A stretch of 48,711 nucleotides of DNA from an uncultured Prevotella sp. (GTDB taxonomy: Bacteria > Bacteroidota > Bacteroidia > Bacteroidales > Bacteroidaceae): NCBI GenBank assembly GCA_947170725.1, contig CAMVUM010000025.1, forward strand, positions 1 to 48,711, given 5' to 3'. Shown here in pieces: positions 17,388 through 26,106 of this stretch. The position numbers and the translations under genes were made by a program. How positions within the stretch are numbered: the first letter of the stretch is position 1; the number at the start of each line of letters is the position of its first letter. The notes under the pieces were generated by a model. That model searched no databases. It had not been told where the DNA came from and saw only the letters and a list, made by a program, of their open reading frames with translations.

Positions 17388-18314
17388 ATGGAAACAAGAT
17401 TGACCATTATAATACCAGTCTACAAAGTCAGCGATACAATGGACAAATGTGTGGACAGTATCGTCAGACAGAAGTGTGACGGCATGGAAATCATACTTGT
17501 TGACGACGGCTCTCCGGATGATTGCCCTAAGAAGTGTGACCGCTGGGCTGAACAGGATTGCAGGATTAAGGTTATCCATAAAGAGAACGGGGGACTGAGT
17601 GATGCACGCAATGCCGGTCTCGACATAGCACAGGGAAGATACATCACTTTTGCCGACTCAGACGACTACATAGGTGACGACACTTATGCCGAACTGATGG
17701 ATATAATGGATGAAAATCCGGAATACGACATATTGGAATATCCTGTATGCCATATCATGAAATCTACGGAACACCAGATCATCGGCTTTGATGAAAGAAC
17801 ATATCGCGATCCAATAAACTATTGGATGGAATCGCAAGCCTATAATCATTCGTATGCTTGGAACAAGATTTATCGTCGGCGGATGTTTGACTATGTCAGA
17901 TTCCCTGTGGGACGTGTATTTGAGGATGTCGCCACATTGCCACAATTGCTAGAATACACAAAATGTGTTGCAACAACAAAAAAAGGCATGTATTATTACT
18001 GTGACAACGTCAACGGAATCACTGCGCGGGCACGCGGTAAAGAATGGCGCATGTTTCTCGATTCTCATTTAAACATGATAGAACGATGCCGGAAACATCC
18101 TCTGTTCCACCAATATTACATGCAAGTCGTCAACATACAATTATATGAATATGAACTGACCGGTGACAAGCCGCGACTGAAGCGGATACCTATAAAAAGA
18201 TTTTGTGGTCTCGGTTGTATATTAAAGCTGAAAGCTATTGTTATTAACATATTAGGAATAAACGCATTATGCAAAATAAACAAAGTAATTGTCAAAGCGA
18301 CAGGACGCCGTTGA
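17388..18314 (+). CDS. Family 2 glycosyltransferase
   Basis: This GT-A fold enzyme transfers a sugar from a nucleotide donor to a growing glycan at the cytoplasmic membrane face. The first strand is TIIIPVYKVSDTMDKC, the nucleotide-binding EIILVDDGSPDD follows near residue 35, then NGGLSDARNAGLD at 67-79 and the metal-binding DSDD near 90-93. The acceptor side is EDVATLPQLL near 180. At 308 residues it has no membrane anchor. Its last 46 bases overlap the next glycosyltransferase gene, so translation is probably coupled. Donor and acceptor sugars cannot be assigned. Confidence 0.92.
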   Translation: METRLTIIIPVYKVSDTMDKCVDSIVRQKCDGMEIILVDDGSPDDCPKKCDRWAEQDCRIKVIHKENGGLSDARNAGLDIAQGRYITFADSDDYIGDDTYAELMDIMDENPEYDILEYPVCHIMKSTEHQIIGFDERTYRDPINYWMESQAYNHSYAWNKIYRRRMFDYVRFPVGRVFEDVATLPQLLEYTKCVATTKKGMYYYCDNVNGITARARGKEWRMFLDSHLNMIERCRKHPLFHQYYMQVVNIQLYEYELTGDKPRLKRIPIKRFCGLGCILKLKAIVINILGINALCKINKVIVKATGRR

Positions 18315-19261
18315 TTAGCTTCATAGTGACTTGCTATAACATACCCGTATGGATGCTGATCGAATGTATTGATAGTATCGTCTCACTATCGTTACGCCCA
18401 TTTGAAAGGGAGATAATAATTGTGGATGACGGTTCTGATATGAGTCCTATAAATGATTTGAGTGATTATCTGGAAAACGTCATATACGTACGCCAGCCGA
18501 ACAGAGGACTGAGTGATGCGCGCAATATCGGCATCAGGATGGCCACCGGCCGGTACATACAGTTCGTTGATGGTGACGACAAACTGTCACAAACAGCATA
18601 CGAACATTGTCTGGATATCGTGAGGTATCATGGAATACCGGATATGGTACTGTTCAAGGCAACGGACAAGAACAGCGGACAAACAACATTTGCCAATGAA
18701 AAACCTGTTTGCGGCACTGAATATATGCAGCACAACAACATCCGCCCAGCGGCGTGGGGATATATTTTCAGGCGTGCGATACTTGGTGAACTGCGCTTCA
18801 CTTCCGGTATTTATCATGAAGACGAGGAGTTCACGCCGCAGTTGTTGTTACGGGCTGAAACGCTTTATTCAACTTCCGCAGAGGCCTACATATACCGCAG
18901 ACGTGGTGATTCCATAACGTCAAGCAACACAAAGAGAAGTATCCTGAAACGTCTGAATGATAAAAAGGATGTTATAATAAGATTGAACGGCATGATTGAC
19001 AGCTTGCCGCATAATGACAAGATTGCCATTCAACGGCGCGTCGCACAGATAACGATGGATTATATCTACAACATCATCACGCAGACGCGGAGCCGCAAGT
19101 ATCTTGACCGACAACTTGATTATCTGCACTCGAAAGGCTTGTTTCCTCTTCCGGACAAGAACTATACAAGGAAATATATATGGTTCCGCCGTATGACAAA
19201 CAGCAGAGTCGGACTTTCTATCCTCATGCGCACATTGCCACTTATGAAAGAAGAGAGATGA
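18269..19261 (+). CDS. Family 2 glycosyltransferase
   Basis: This is a second GT2 enzyme of the same locus. It shows ISFIVTCYNIPVWML, EIIIVDDGSD, NRGLSDARNIGIRMA and the DxD motif DGDD near residue 94, with EDEEFTPQL as the catalytic-base region near 190. The ATG at 18269 lies inside the preceding gene; a hydrophilic 12-residue leader precedes the first beta strand, so a later start is conceivable but no better Met exists. Its TGA overlaps the next ATG by four bases (ATGA). The substrate is unknown. Confidence 0.92.
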   Translation: MQNKQSNCQSDRTPLISFIVTCYNIPVWMLIECIDSIVSLSLRPFEREIIIVDDGSDMSPINDLSDYLENVIYVRQPNRGLSDARNIGIRMATGRYIQFVDGDDKLSQTAYEHCLDIVRYHGIPDMVLFKATDKNSGQTTFANEKPVCGTEYMQHNNIRPAAWGYIFRRAILGELRFTSGIYHEDEEFTPQLLLRAETLYSTSAEAYIYRRRGDSITSSNTKRSILKRLNDKKDVIIRLNGMIDSLPHNDKIAIQRRVAQITMDYIYNIITQTRSRKYLDRQLDYLHSKGLFPLPDKNYTRKYIWFRRMTNSRVGLSILMRTLPLMKEER

Positions 19262-20361
19262 AGATACTGCTATTAGGTGAATACAGCAACGTACATGCAA
19301 CTTTGGCCAAAGGTCTTAAAGTGCTTGGACATGAGGTTACCGTAGTTTCCAACGGCGATTTCTGGAAGAATTATCCGCGGGATATATCATTGGTGAGACG
19401 TCCTGGAAAGTTTGGCGGAATCATGCTTCTGTCCAAACTGTACGCAATATTGCCGCGGTTGAGGGGCTACGACGTAGTGCAACTGATTAATCCGATGTTT
19501 GCGGAGTTAAAGGCGGAGCGTCTGTTCTCTATTTACAAGTATCTTCGAAAGTATAATAAGCGGGTCTTTCTCTGCGGATTTGGAATGGATTGGTACTGGG
19601 TCAATACCTGTATCAACGACCGCCCACTTCGTTACAGCGATTTCAACATAGGTGAAGAAATACGCACCGGAAAGGACGCTATGAAGGAACGGCTGGACTG
19701 GCTCGGCACAGCAAAAGAACGGTTGAACAAGTTTATCGCTGAAGATTGTGATGGAATAATAACCGGGCTTTATGAATATTGGGTATGCTACCAGCCTTCT
19801 TTCCCTGAAAAGACTGTCTTTATTCCTTTCCCTATACAATTACCGGAAAATCGTGAGCAATCTGTCCAACCTTTTTTCCGACCTCCGCTAAAACTGTTCA
19901 TTGGCATCAACAAAAAGCGCAACGAGTATAAAGGCACGGATATTATGCTTCGTGCTGCCGAGGACATAACTCGGAAGTATCCTGATAAAGTCGTGCTGAA
20001 AAAGGCAGAATCCGTTCCTTTCAATGAATACGAGAAGATGATGAACGGCAGCGACGCCATCCTTGACCAGTTATACAGTTATACACCATCAATGAATCCG
20101 CTTCTTGCTATGTCCAAGGGTATTATATGTATAGGCGGAGGGGAAGAGGAGAACTATGAGATACTAAACGAAAAAGAACTCCGTCCTATTATAAATGTGG
20201 AGCCAAACTATCAGAGTGTCTTTAATGAGTTGGAACAACTTGTGCTGAACAGCGGCCGTATTGCGGAACTAAAATGCCAAAGTGTAGAATATGTCAAGCG
20301 ACACCATGAATATATTAAGATTGCCAAAGAATACGAAGCATTCTATAAGAAGTTCATGTGA
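19258..20361 (+). CDS. GT-B fold glycosyltransferase
   Basis: The protein has two Rossmann-like halves typical of GT-B enzymes, most like GT4, but a precise family is not evident. The N-terminal half begins MKILLLGEYSNVHATLAKGL and VTVVSNGDFW. The C-terminal half has KLFIGINKKRNEYKGTDIML near 225 and a nucleotide-binding end with MNPLLAMSKGIICIGGGEE near 285. I chose the ATG at 19258, which forms a four-base ATGA overlap with the previous stop and starts directly at the first strand; an in-frame ATG 78 bases upstream would add 26 residues overlapping the previous gene. It is the third gene of the locus and is followed by a terminator. Confidence 0.85.
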   Translation: MKILLLGEYSNVHATLAKGLKVLGHEVTVVSNGDFWKNYPRDISLVRRPGKFGGIMLLSKLYAILPRLRGYDVVQLINPMFAELKAERLFSIYKYLRKYNKRVFLCGFGMDWYWVNTCINDRPLRYSDFNIGEEIRTGKDAMKERLDWLGTAKERLNKFIAEDCDGIITGLYEYWVCYQPSFPEKTVFIPFPIQLPENREQSVQPFFRPPLKLFIGINKKRNEYKGTDIMLRAAEDITRKYPDKVVLKKAESVPFNEYEKMMNGSDAILDQLYSYTPSMNPLLAMSKGIICIGGGEEENYEILNEKELRPIINVEPNYQSVFNELEQLVLNSGRIAELKCQSVEYVKRHHEYIKIAKEYEAFYKKFM

Positions 20362-20522
20362 AATTCATATAGAGAAGATGCCAATACGCTTACAGAAATC
20401 CTGCCAATAAAAACTTCCATCGTATGCGGATGCCCCACATGACATACGGATAAACCGTCATGCCTATAAATGGAATTCTCACGCCGTGCCGGCAAAACCG
20501 CCGAACAATACCATAAAAAAAT

Positions 20523-20559
20523 AAAGGCGGTCAAAATCATAGGGACTTTGACCGCCTTT
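20523..20559. terminator. Bidirectional terminator between the glycosyltransferase operon and rpsP
   Basis: AAAGGCGGTCAAA (20523-20535) pairs perfectly with TTTGACCGCCTTT (20547-20559) over an 11-base loop. T-rich tails occur in both directions. Confidence 0.9.
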
Positions 20560-20581
20560 TTCTTTAAGGAGAACAAATGGA

Positions 20582-21112
20582 TTATGCCTCTGCAGGTGCT
20601 TCTTCTGCAGGCGCAGTCTCAGCGGCAGCTTCAGCGGCCTTTGCAGCCTCCTCAGCAGCCTTCTTCTCAGCTACCTTTTTGGCGATAGTCTCATTGATCT
20701 TCTTCTCTGCTTCCAGCTCCTTTGCATAAGCAGCCTTCTTTGCCTGAGCTTCCTTCTCACGTATAGCATCAGCTCCCTTGACCTTGGTAGCCTTCCAAGC
20801 GTCGAACTTCTGCTGTGCAGCAGCCTCGTCGAAAGCGCCCTTCTTGACACCGCCACGGAGGTGCTTCATGAGATAAACGCCCTCACGGCTCAAGATGTTG
20901 CGTACTGTGTCAGTAGGCTGTGCTCCGGTCTCAACCCAATAAAGGGCACGGTCAAAATTCAAATCTACTGTGGCTGGATTGGTATTAGGATTGTAAGTAC
21001 CAATCTTCTCAGTAAATTTACCATCACGTGGTGCTCTAACGTCAGCGATTACGATGCTGTAGAAAGCATAGCCCTTACGGCCGCCGCGCTGCAATCTGAT
21101 TTTTGTTGCCAT
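20582..21112 (-). CDS. rpsP: 30S ribosomal protein S16
   Basis: S16 binds 16S rRNA early in small-subunit assembly. The core is residues 1-80: [38 protein letters not shown] and [22 protein letters not shown]. The remaining 95 residues are an extension rich in Ala, Lys and Glu, predicted helical, ending [13 protein letters not shown]; long tails of this type are common in Bacteroidetes S16 and absent from the approximately 80-residue E. coli protein. Its -7 box is about 60 bases upstream. It is not next to rimM or trmD here. Confidence 0.97.
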   Translation of the reverse strand: MATKIRLQRGGRKGYAFYSIVIADVRAPRDGKFTEKIGTYNPNTNPATVDLNFDRALYWVETGAQPTDTVRNILSREGVYLMKHLRGGVKKGAFDEAAAQQKFDAWKATKVKGADAIREKEAQAKKAAYAKELEAEKKINETIAKKVAEKKAAEEAAKAAEAAAETAPAEEAPAEA

Positions 21113-21169
21113 TTTGTTTTATTTGTTAATTAGGTTTGAATTTATGCTGCCAACTCGTGACAGCGCCTG

Positions 21170-21177
21170 CAAAGGTA
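21170..21177 (-). promoter_or_regulatory. -7 box of rpsP
   Basis: TACCTTTG reads on the minus strand (21177 to 21170), 58 bases before the rpsP start. No clear -33 TTG. Confidence 0.55.
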
Positions 21178-21215
21178 CGATATTTTTATCGAGTATAAAA
21201 TAAAATCAATTCTAA

Positions 21216-21869
21216 TTATTGTTTTTTAACAAGTGTAAGTCCAGCTTTCATACCATTGATACTTTTCATCAATGATGTTACGGTCTGAATACTGGTATTT
21301 GTCGACTTGCTTCCAATAGTCTTCATGAAGTTCAGGAGTTGCGTTGCATCTGTAACAATCAGTAATGTTTTACCTTCAACCTGTGTTGTGATAGATACTG
21401 GTTTGATTGTTCCGTAAGTCAGAATCAACTTAGAATCCTCTATCGCCCACTTGCCGTTTATAGTCTTTCCGTTCAGATTCTCCTTGAATGTTCCGTTCTC
21501 TGCAAACGTGATACTCATAGTCCCTGGCTTCATACCATATTTTGTGAGATAATCCTGCAGTTTGTTCTCCAGTTTATCGGCGGCAAGTTTGGCTCCAGCC
21601 TTTGCAAGAAAGTTGTCTGAATCAAAGACGATTGCCGGCTCAGAATATTCCCATGTGCCCACAATCTGTTTTTTAGAAGCCTGTTTGTTTCCTGAGAAAA
21701 CAGACGTCAGATTGGATATTAGATCGCTGGCAGAATCTGATGAAGACGAAGAATTGGTTCCGATAACGGCTCCAAGAATGCTACCAAGATCAAGTTGAGC
21801 GCTTGCGCTCCCACTACCCAACATTAACATTGCGGCAAAAACTACCGACTTTAAAGTAATTCTATTCAT
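21216..21869 (-). CDS. DUF4923 family exported protein
   Basis: This is a periplasmic or outer-membrane-associated protein of unknown function, of a lipocalin-like family seen in Prevotella and relatives. The signal peptide is about residues 1-24 (MNRITLKSVVFAAMLMLG to ASAQ). A Ser-rich linker (SSSSSDSASDL) is followed by the conserved core: KKQIVGTWEYSEPAIVF near 68-84, AENGTFKENLNGKTINGKW near 125-143 and LTYGTIKPVSITTQVEG. The pattern of a GTW motif, beta strands and a GKW motif suggests a beta-barrel that may bind a small ligand. It lies 68 bases downstream of relA on the same strand. Confidence 0.8.
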   Translation of the reverse strand: MNRITLKSVVFAAMLMLGSGSASAQLDLGSILGAVIGTNSSSSSDSASDLISNLTSVFSGNKQASKKQIVGTWEYSEPAIVFDSDNFLAKAGAKLAADKLENKLQDYLTKYGMKPGTMSITFAENGTFKENLNGKTINGKWAIEDSKLILTYGTIKPVSITTQVEGKTLLIVTDATQLLNFMKTIGSKSTNTSIQTVTSLMKSINGMKAGLTLVKKQ

Positions 21870-21937
21870 TTTTATATTAAAGTTATTAATATGGAATGGC
21901 GGTTATTTAGGCCATCCCGCCATATCCATTGTTACAT

Positions 21938-24148
21938 TTATATCCTTTCAACCTGCTTGACGCCTTTTACTGTTCTCAATTTACGTATCAGAGTCTCTAA
22001 CTTTGACGTATCGTCAAGCATCACGACAAGATTTCCGCGGAACAGTCCGTCGTTGCTGTCTATGCTTATGCTGCGCAAAGTCAGTTTCTCATCCTTACTG
22101 ATAATGCTTGTCAGGTTGTTTACGATGCCAATATCATCATTACCGATAACTCTCAGTGTTATGGAATATTTGGAAGTACCTTTCCCACTCCACCGCGCTT
22201 TCACGATACGATATCCGAAACGCTTGCGCAATTCAGCGGCATTTGGACAATCACACCGGTGTATCTTTATTCCTCCGCTGACCGTTACAAAACCGAATAC
22301 GTCATCTCCATAGATTGGTTGGCAACAACGTGCCAGCTGATAATCAACACCTTTCAAATTTCTGTCTATCACAAGAACATCGTCACTTTGACGAACGGTC
22401 ATATCATTCTCAACCTGAAAGCTGAATTCTCCAGCACTTCTAACCGGGCCTTCAGGCATCTGTCCGGACTCACGGGCCTGTATCTCTAAATAAGTGTCAA
22501 TCACGGTGTTGACATCGAGAGAACCGTCGACTATCTGTCTGTAGAAATCGCTGCCCTCTTTAAAGCCAAGCTTCTTGACGAGTTTGGCCATGACCGGCTC
22601 TTCCATTTCAATTTTCCGGTTTTTGAACTTCCGTTCCAGCATTTCCTTGGCAAAGAGTCCTTCTTTCACCTGTGTTTCCTTCAGAGCCTGACGGATTTTC
22701 GCCTTTCCCCGCGATGTCTTGACAATATTTAGCCATTCGCGCTTAGGTTTCTGCGTGCTTGAGGTCATAATCTCCACCTGATCACCACTGTGAAGCTGCT
22801 CGCGGAAAGTCACTACCTTATTATTTATACGCGCTCCCGTACATCCATTTCCAACTTTAGAATGGATATGATAGGCGAAATCAAGCACCGTCGCACCTTT
22901 CGGAAACTTGAACAGATCTCCCTTTGGGGTGAATACGAAAACTTCATCCTCATAGAGATCCATCCGAAATTGGTCCATGACTTGCAGGTCGTCACTGTTT
23001 TCCAGAATATTGCGTATGTTGGCCAGCCATTCGTCCAGTCCTGTTTCACCCTTCACGCCCTTGTAACGCCAGTGAGCAGCTACTCCACGTTCGGCCACTT
23101 CGTCCATTCGTTCCGTTCGTATCTGTACTTCCACCCACTTGTGTTCCGGGCCCAGAACAGTGATATGAAGACTTTCATAACCGTTTGATTTCGGCACAGA
23201 CAACCAGTCACGCAGACGCTTGGGATTGGGCTGATACATATCTGTCACAATCGAATAGGCCTGCCAACATTGCATTTTTTCCTGTTCAAAAGGCGAATCT
23301 ATGATTATACGTATGGCGAAGAGGTCATATATTCCTTCCACACCACACTTTTGCTTCTTCATTTTTTGCCAGATAGAATGAATGCTCTTGGTGCGTCCCT
23401 TCATGTGAAATCTCAGTCCGGCGGCAGTCAGTTTTTCACTGATTGGTCCTATGAAACGCTCTATATATGCGTCACGTGACTTTTTAGTGGCATTCAGTTT
23501 CTCCCTTATAAGATAGTAGGCATCGTGTTCCAGATACTTCAGAGACAAATCCTCCAGTTCGCTTTTAAGTTTGTACAAACCTAACTTATGGGCCAATGGT
23601 GCGTACAGATAGGCGGCCTCTTCGGATACCTTCTTTTTGGCATCCAGATTATCGTTGTCGCGAATCTGTCTCATAAGATTAACACGATCAGCAATCATTA
23701 TAAGTATTACCCGCATGTCCTCCGCAAATGACAACAGCAGATTTCGGAAGTTCTCACTTTCCACAACCGGATTCTTTGAATAAAGCTCCGCTATGCGTAA
23801 AAGACCGCTGAGAATGCGGGCCACGGACTCTCCGAAATCACGTCTCACATCATCAACAGTCGTGAATCCGTCAGCTATGCTTGGATGTAGCAGAATAGCC
23901 AATACGGCATCGCGTTTCAGTCCGATTTCTTCAACAACAATTTTTGCAGTCTGCAGTCCGAAGAGTATAGGATTAAGTCCGAACACATCGCGGTGTGTCT
24001 GGTTGCTGTCCATAGATTTTGTCATATGGTCACGCATTTTCTTCTCGTCTTCCGGATGGAGCGAAGAGCCTATAAGCCTCTTCAAGGTTACATAAAGTCT
24101 GCCTGTCTTTCTCCTCTCTTCTTCCGTAAACTCAAATCTTTCAGCCAT
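21938..24148 (-). CDS. relA: RelA/SpoT-family (p)ppGpp synthetase with degenerate hydrolase domain
   Basis: The enzyme transfers pyrophosphate from ATP to GDP or GTP, making the stringent-response alarmone. Domains in order: a hydrolase-like domain (1-200), synthetase (about 240-360), TGS (about 405-465, VFVFTPKGDLFKFPKGATV), a zinc-finger or helical region with CCQPI and CDCPN, and a C-terminal ACT domain (about 655-736). In the hydrolase half the HD motif is replaced by His88-Pro89 (ILLHPS), and the upstream histidine region is also changed, so ppGpp hydrolysis is unlikely. The synthetase half is intact: GRTKSIHSIW at 251-260, YDLFAIRIIID, and SNGYESLHI. The charged loop is RLRD (311-314), the basic form found in bifunctional enzymes rather than the acidic EXDD of proteobacterial RelA. 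Confidence 0.93.
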   Translation of the reverse strand: MAERFEFTEEERRKTGRLYVTLKRLIGSSLHPEDEKKMRDHMTKSMDSNQTHRDVFGLNPILFGLQTAKIVVEEIGLKRDAVLAILLHPSIADGFTTVDDVRRDFGESVARILSGLLRIAELYSKNPVVESENFRNLLLSFAEDMRVILIMIADRVNLMRQIRDNDNLDAKKKVSEEAAYLYAPLAHKLGLYKLKSELEDLSLKYLEHDAYYLIREKLNATKKSRDAYIERFIGPISEKLTAAGLRFHMKGRTKSIHSIWQKMKKQKCGVEGIYDLFAIRIIIDSPFEQEKMQCWQAYSIVTDMYQPNPKRLRDWLSVPKSNGYESLHITVLGPEHKWVEVQIRTERMDEVAERGVAAHWRYKGVKGETGLDEWLANIRNILENSDDLQVMDQFRMDLYEDEVFVFTPKGDLFKFPKGATVLDFAYHIHSKVGNGCTGARINNKVVTFREQLHSGDQVEIMTSSTQKPKREWLNIVKTSRGKAKIRQALKETQVKEGLFAKEMLERKFKNRKIEMEEPVMAKLVKKLGFKEGSDFYRQIVDGSLDVNTVIDTYLEIQARESGQMPEGPVRSAGEFSFQVENDMTVRQSDDVLVIDRNLKGVDYQLARCCQPIYGDDVFGFVTVSGGIKIHRCDCPNAAELRKRFGYRIVKARWSGKGTSKYSITLRVIGNDDIGIVNNLTSIISKDEKLTLRSISIDSNDGLFRGNLVVMLDDTSKLETLIRKLRTVKGVKQVERI

Positions 24149-24178
24149 AATTGTGTCAGTTTGTTAATAAGTTAAGTG

Positions 24179-24236
24179 CAAAGTTACGATTTTTATTCGA
24201 TTTCTGCGGTTTTTACATGAAAAGTTATTATTTTTG
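24179..24236. promoter_or_regulatory. Divergent promoters of relA and the DUF4301 gene
   Basis: TAACTTTG on the minus strand (24186 to 24179) lies 31 bases upstream of relA. TATTTTTG on the plus strand (24229-24236) lies 30 bases before the DUF4301 start. Both match TAnnTTTG. Confidence 0.6.
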
Positions 24237-24265
24237 TTGCACCATTTTCAATAAATAACATAAAT

Positions 24266-25783
24266 ATGCTATCACAAGAAGACCTTAAACAAATCGCTCT
24301 GAAGGGCATCACCGAGGAGCAAATTAAAACCCAGTTGGAACAATTTAAGACCGGATTCCCTTTTTTAAGACTGGAAGCCGCCGCCGGAATCAATCATGGC
24401 ATCATGGCTCCCGACAAAAACGAGCGTGCCGCCTATGAGAAAGCATGGACAAACTATAAGGCAGAAGGCCGCCGTGTGGTCAAGTTCGTTCCGGCATCAG
24501 GAGCCGCAAGCCGCATGTTCAAGGATATGTTTGCTTTCCTTGACGCAGACTACGACATACCGACAACCGATTTTGAAAAACACTATTTCGAAAATCTTGA
24601 AGAATTTGCTTTCTACGATGCTCTCAACGAACAGTGCTTGAAAAACGAAGGAAAGAGCATAAAGGAACTGATTTCGGAAGGCTGCTACAAGGCTGTTGTT
24701 GCCAATATGCTTGAAGCTAAGGGGCTCAACTATGGTCAGCTTCCCAAAGGCCTCCTTCTTTTCCACAAATACGAAAATGACTCACGCACACCGATGGAGG
24801 AACATCTCGTTGAAGGTGCGCTCTATGCAGCAAGTAACGGTGAATCACATGTCCATTTCACTGTCAGCCACGAACATATGCCGCTCTTCCGCCAGATGGT
24901 GGAAAAAAAGTCTGAAAGCTATGCCAAAACATACGGTATTGCCTATGACATCACGTTTTCTGAGCAGAAGCCGAGCACGGACACCATCGCGGCCAATACA
25001 GACAACACACCGTTCTGCACCGAAGAGGGCCGCTTGCTTTTCCGTCCGGGAGGTCATGGCGCACTGATAGAAAACCTTAACGAAATAGATGCCGACGTAA
25101 TCTTCATCAAGAACATTGACAACGTTGTCCCGGACCGTCTGAAAGCAGACACCGTTGAGTACAAACAAGTTATTGCCGGTGTGCTTGTCACACTTCAGCA
25201 GAAGGCTTTCAATTATCTCCGATTACTGGATACAGGAGCTTATACTCACGAACAGCTGGAAGAAATCATACGTTTCGTTCAACAGGACCTCTGCTGCCGC
25301 AAGCATGACATAAAGAATTTGGAAGACGCTGAACTTGTAATCTATCTGCGCAACAAACTTAACCGCCCGATGCGCGTGTGTGGCGTAGTGAAAAATGTTG
25401 GTGAACCTGGAGGAGGTCCGTTCCTTACCTATAATCAGGATGGCACAGTCAGTCTTCAGATTCTAGAGAGCAGTCAGATTGACAAGAGCAACAAGGAGTA
25501 CATGGAGATGTTCACAAATGGTACCCACTTCAATCCCGTAGACCTTGTCTGTGCTGTCAAGGATTATCAGGGACAGCCTTTCTGTCTACCCGAGTTTGTC
25601 GACAAGACCACCGGTTTTATCAGTAGCAAGAGTAAGGGCGGGAAAGAGCTGAAGGCTCTCGAACTACCAGGACTGTGGAATGGAGCCATGAGTAATTGGA
25701 ACACTGTTTTCGTAGAGGTGCCTCTTTCTACCTTCAATCCGGTCAAAACAGTCAACGACCTTCTTCGCGAGCAGCATCAGTAA
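24266..25783 (+). CDS. DUF4301 family protein
   Basis: This is a conserved cytoplasmic Bacteroidetes protein of unknown activity. The 505 residues cover the whole family domain. The motif VVKFVPASGAASRMFK at about 72-87 resembles a glycine-rich nucleotide-binding loop, and LLFRPGGHGALIENLNEID near 255 followed by VIFIKNIDNVVPDRLK resembles the sugar-1-phosphate nucleotidyltransferase fold (GGHGA, NIDN). Near the end, KNVGEPGGGPFL is another conserved glycine patch. A nucleotidyltransferase role is therefore a reasonable guess but not shown. It has its own -7 box and a terminator, so it is monocistronic. Confidence 0.88.
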   Translation: MLSQEDLKQIALKGITEEQIKTQLEQFKTGFPFLRLEAAAGINHGIMAPDKNERAAYEKAWTNYKAEGRRVVKFVPASGAASRMFKDMFAFLDADYDIPTTDFEKHYFENLEEFAFYDALNEQCLKNEGKSIKELISEGCYKAVVANMLEAKGLNYGQLPKGLLLFHKYENDSRTPMEEHLVEGALYAASNGESHVHFTVSHEHMPLFRQMVEKKSESYAKTYGIAYDITFSEQKPSTDTIAANTDNTPFCTEEGRLLFRPGGHGALIENLNEIDADVIFIKNIDNVVPDRLKADTVEYKQVIAGVLVTLQQKAFNYLRLLDTGAYTHEQLEEIIRFVQQDLCCRKHDIKNLEDAELVIYLRNKLNRPMRVCGVVKNVGEPGGGPFLTYNQDGTVSLQILESSQIDKSNKEYMEMFTNGTHFNPVDLVCAVKDYQGQPFCLPEFVDKTTGFISSKSKGGKELKALELPGLWNGAMSNWNTVFVEVPLSTFNPVKTVNDLLREQHQ

Positions 25784-26106
25784 GCAGCCAACTCTACCCT
25801 AAACTTCCGCGGATTATGCAAGATGCGGCCATGAAGCCGTATTGCGTAATCCGCGTATTTCTTTTGTCTTATTCATTGCTATAGACTATTAAAACTTATA
25901 TCAGACTTGTTTTAGGCATGTATTTTGCTATAATAAGAATACAGACGTCCTATCTTTTGCAGATAACGACAGTATTCAATATAGAGACGGATGTGGCGTG
26001 ACAACAATCCGTGATTTGAACAGGTAATGTGACAATATGGCGGACAGGACGCAATCTGAGACAAAACAGAATGAAACAAAAATAAGATAACGAAAGGAGA
26101 AAGTTT
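25784..26106. other. Gap between the DUF4301 gene and dnaJ-like gene
   Basis: It holds the DUF4301 terminator (25808-25865) and a leader region for the J-protein gene. In it TTGTTT (25907-25912) and TATAAT (25929-25934) are 16 bases apart, close to an E. coli sigma-70 promoter, and a strong Shine-Dalgarno AAGGAGA (26094-26100) lies six bases before the ATG. Both are unusual beside the TAnnTTTG promoters and weak ribosome sites elsewhere in the window. Confidence 0.45.
25808..25865 (+). terminator. Terminator of the DUF4301 gene
   Basis: A 14-base stem with one G-T pair (25808-25821 with 25842-25855, CGCGGATTATGCAA) contains a nested CGGC/GCCG stem and is followed by a T-rich tail. Confidence 0.8.
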
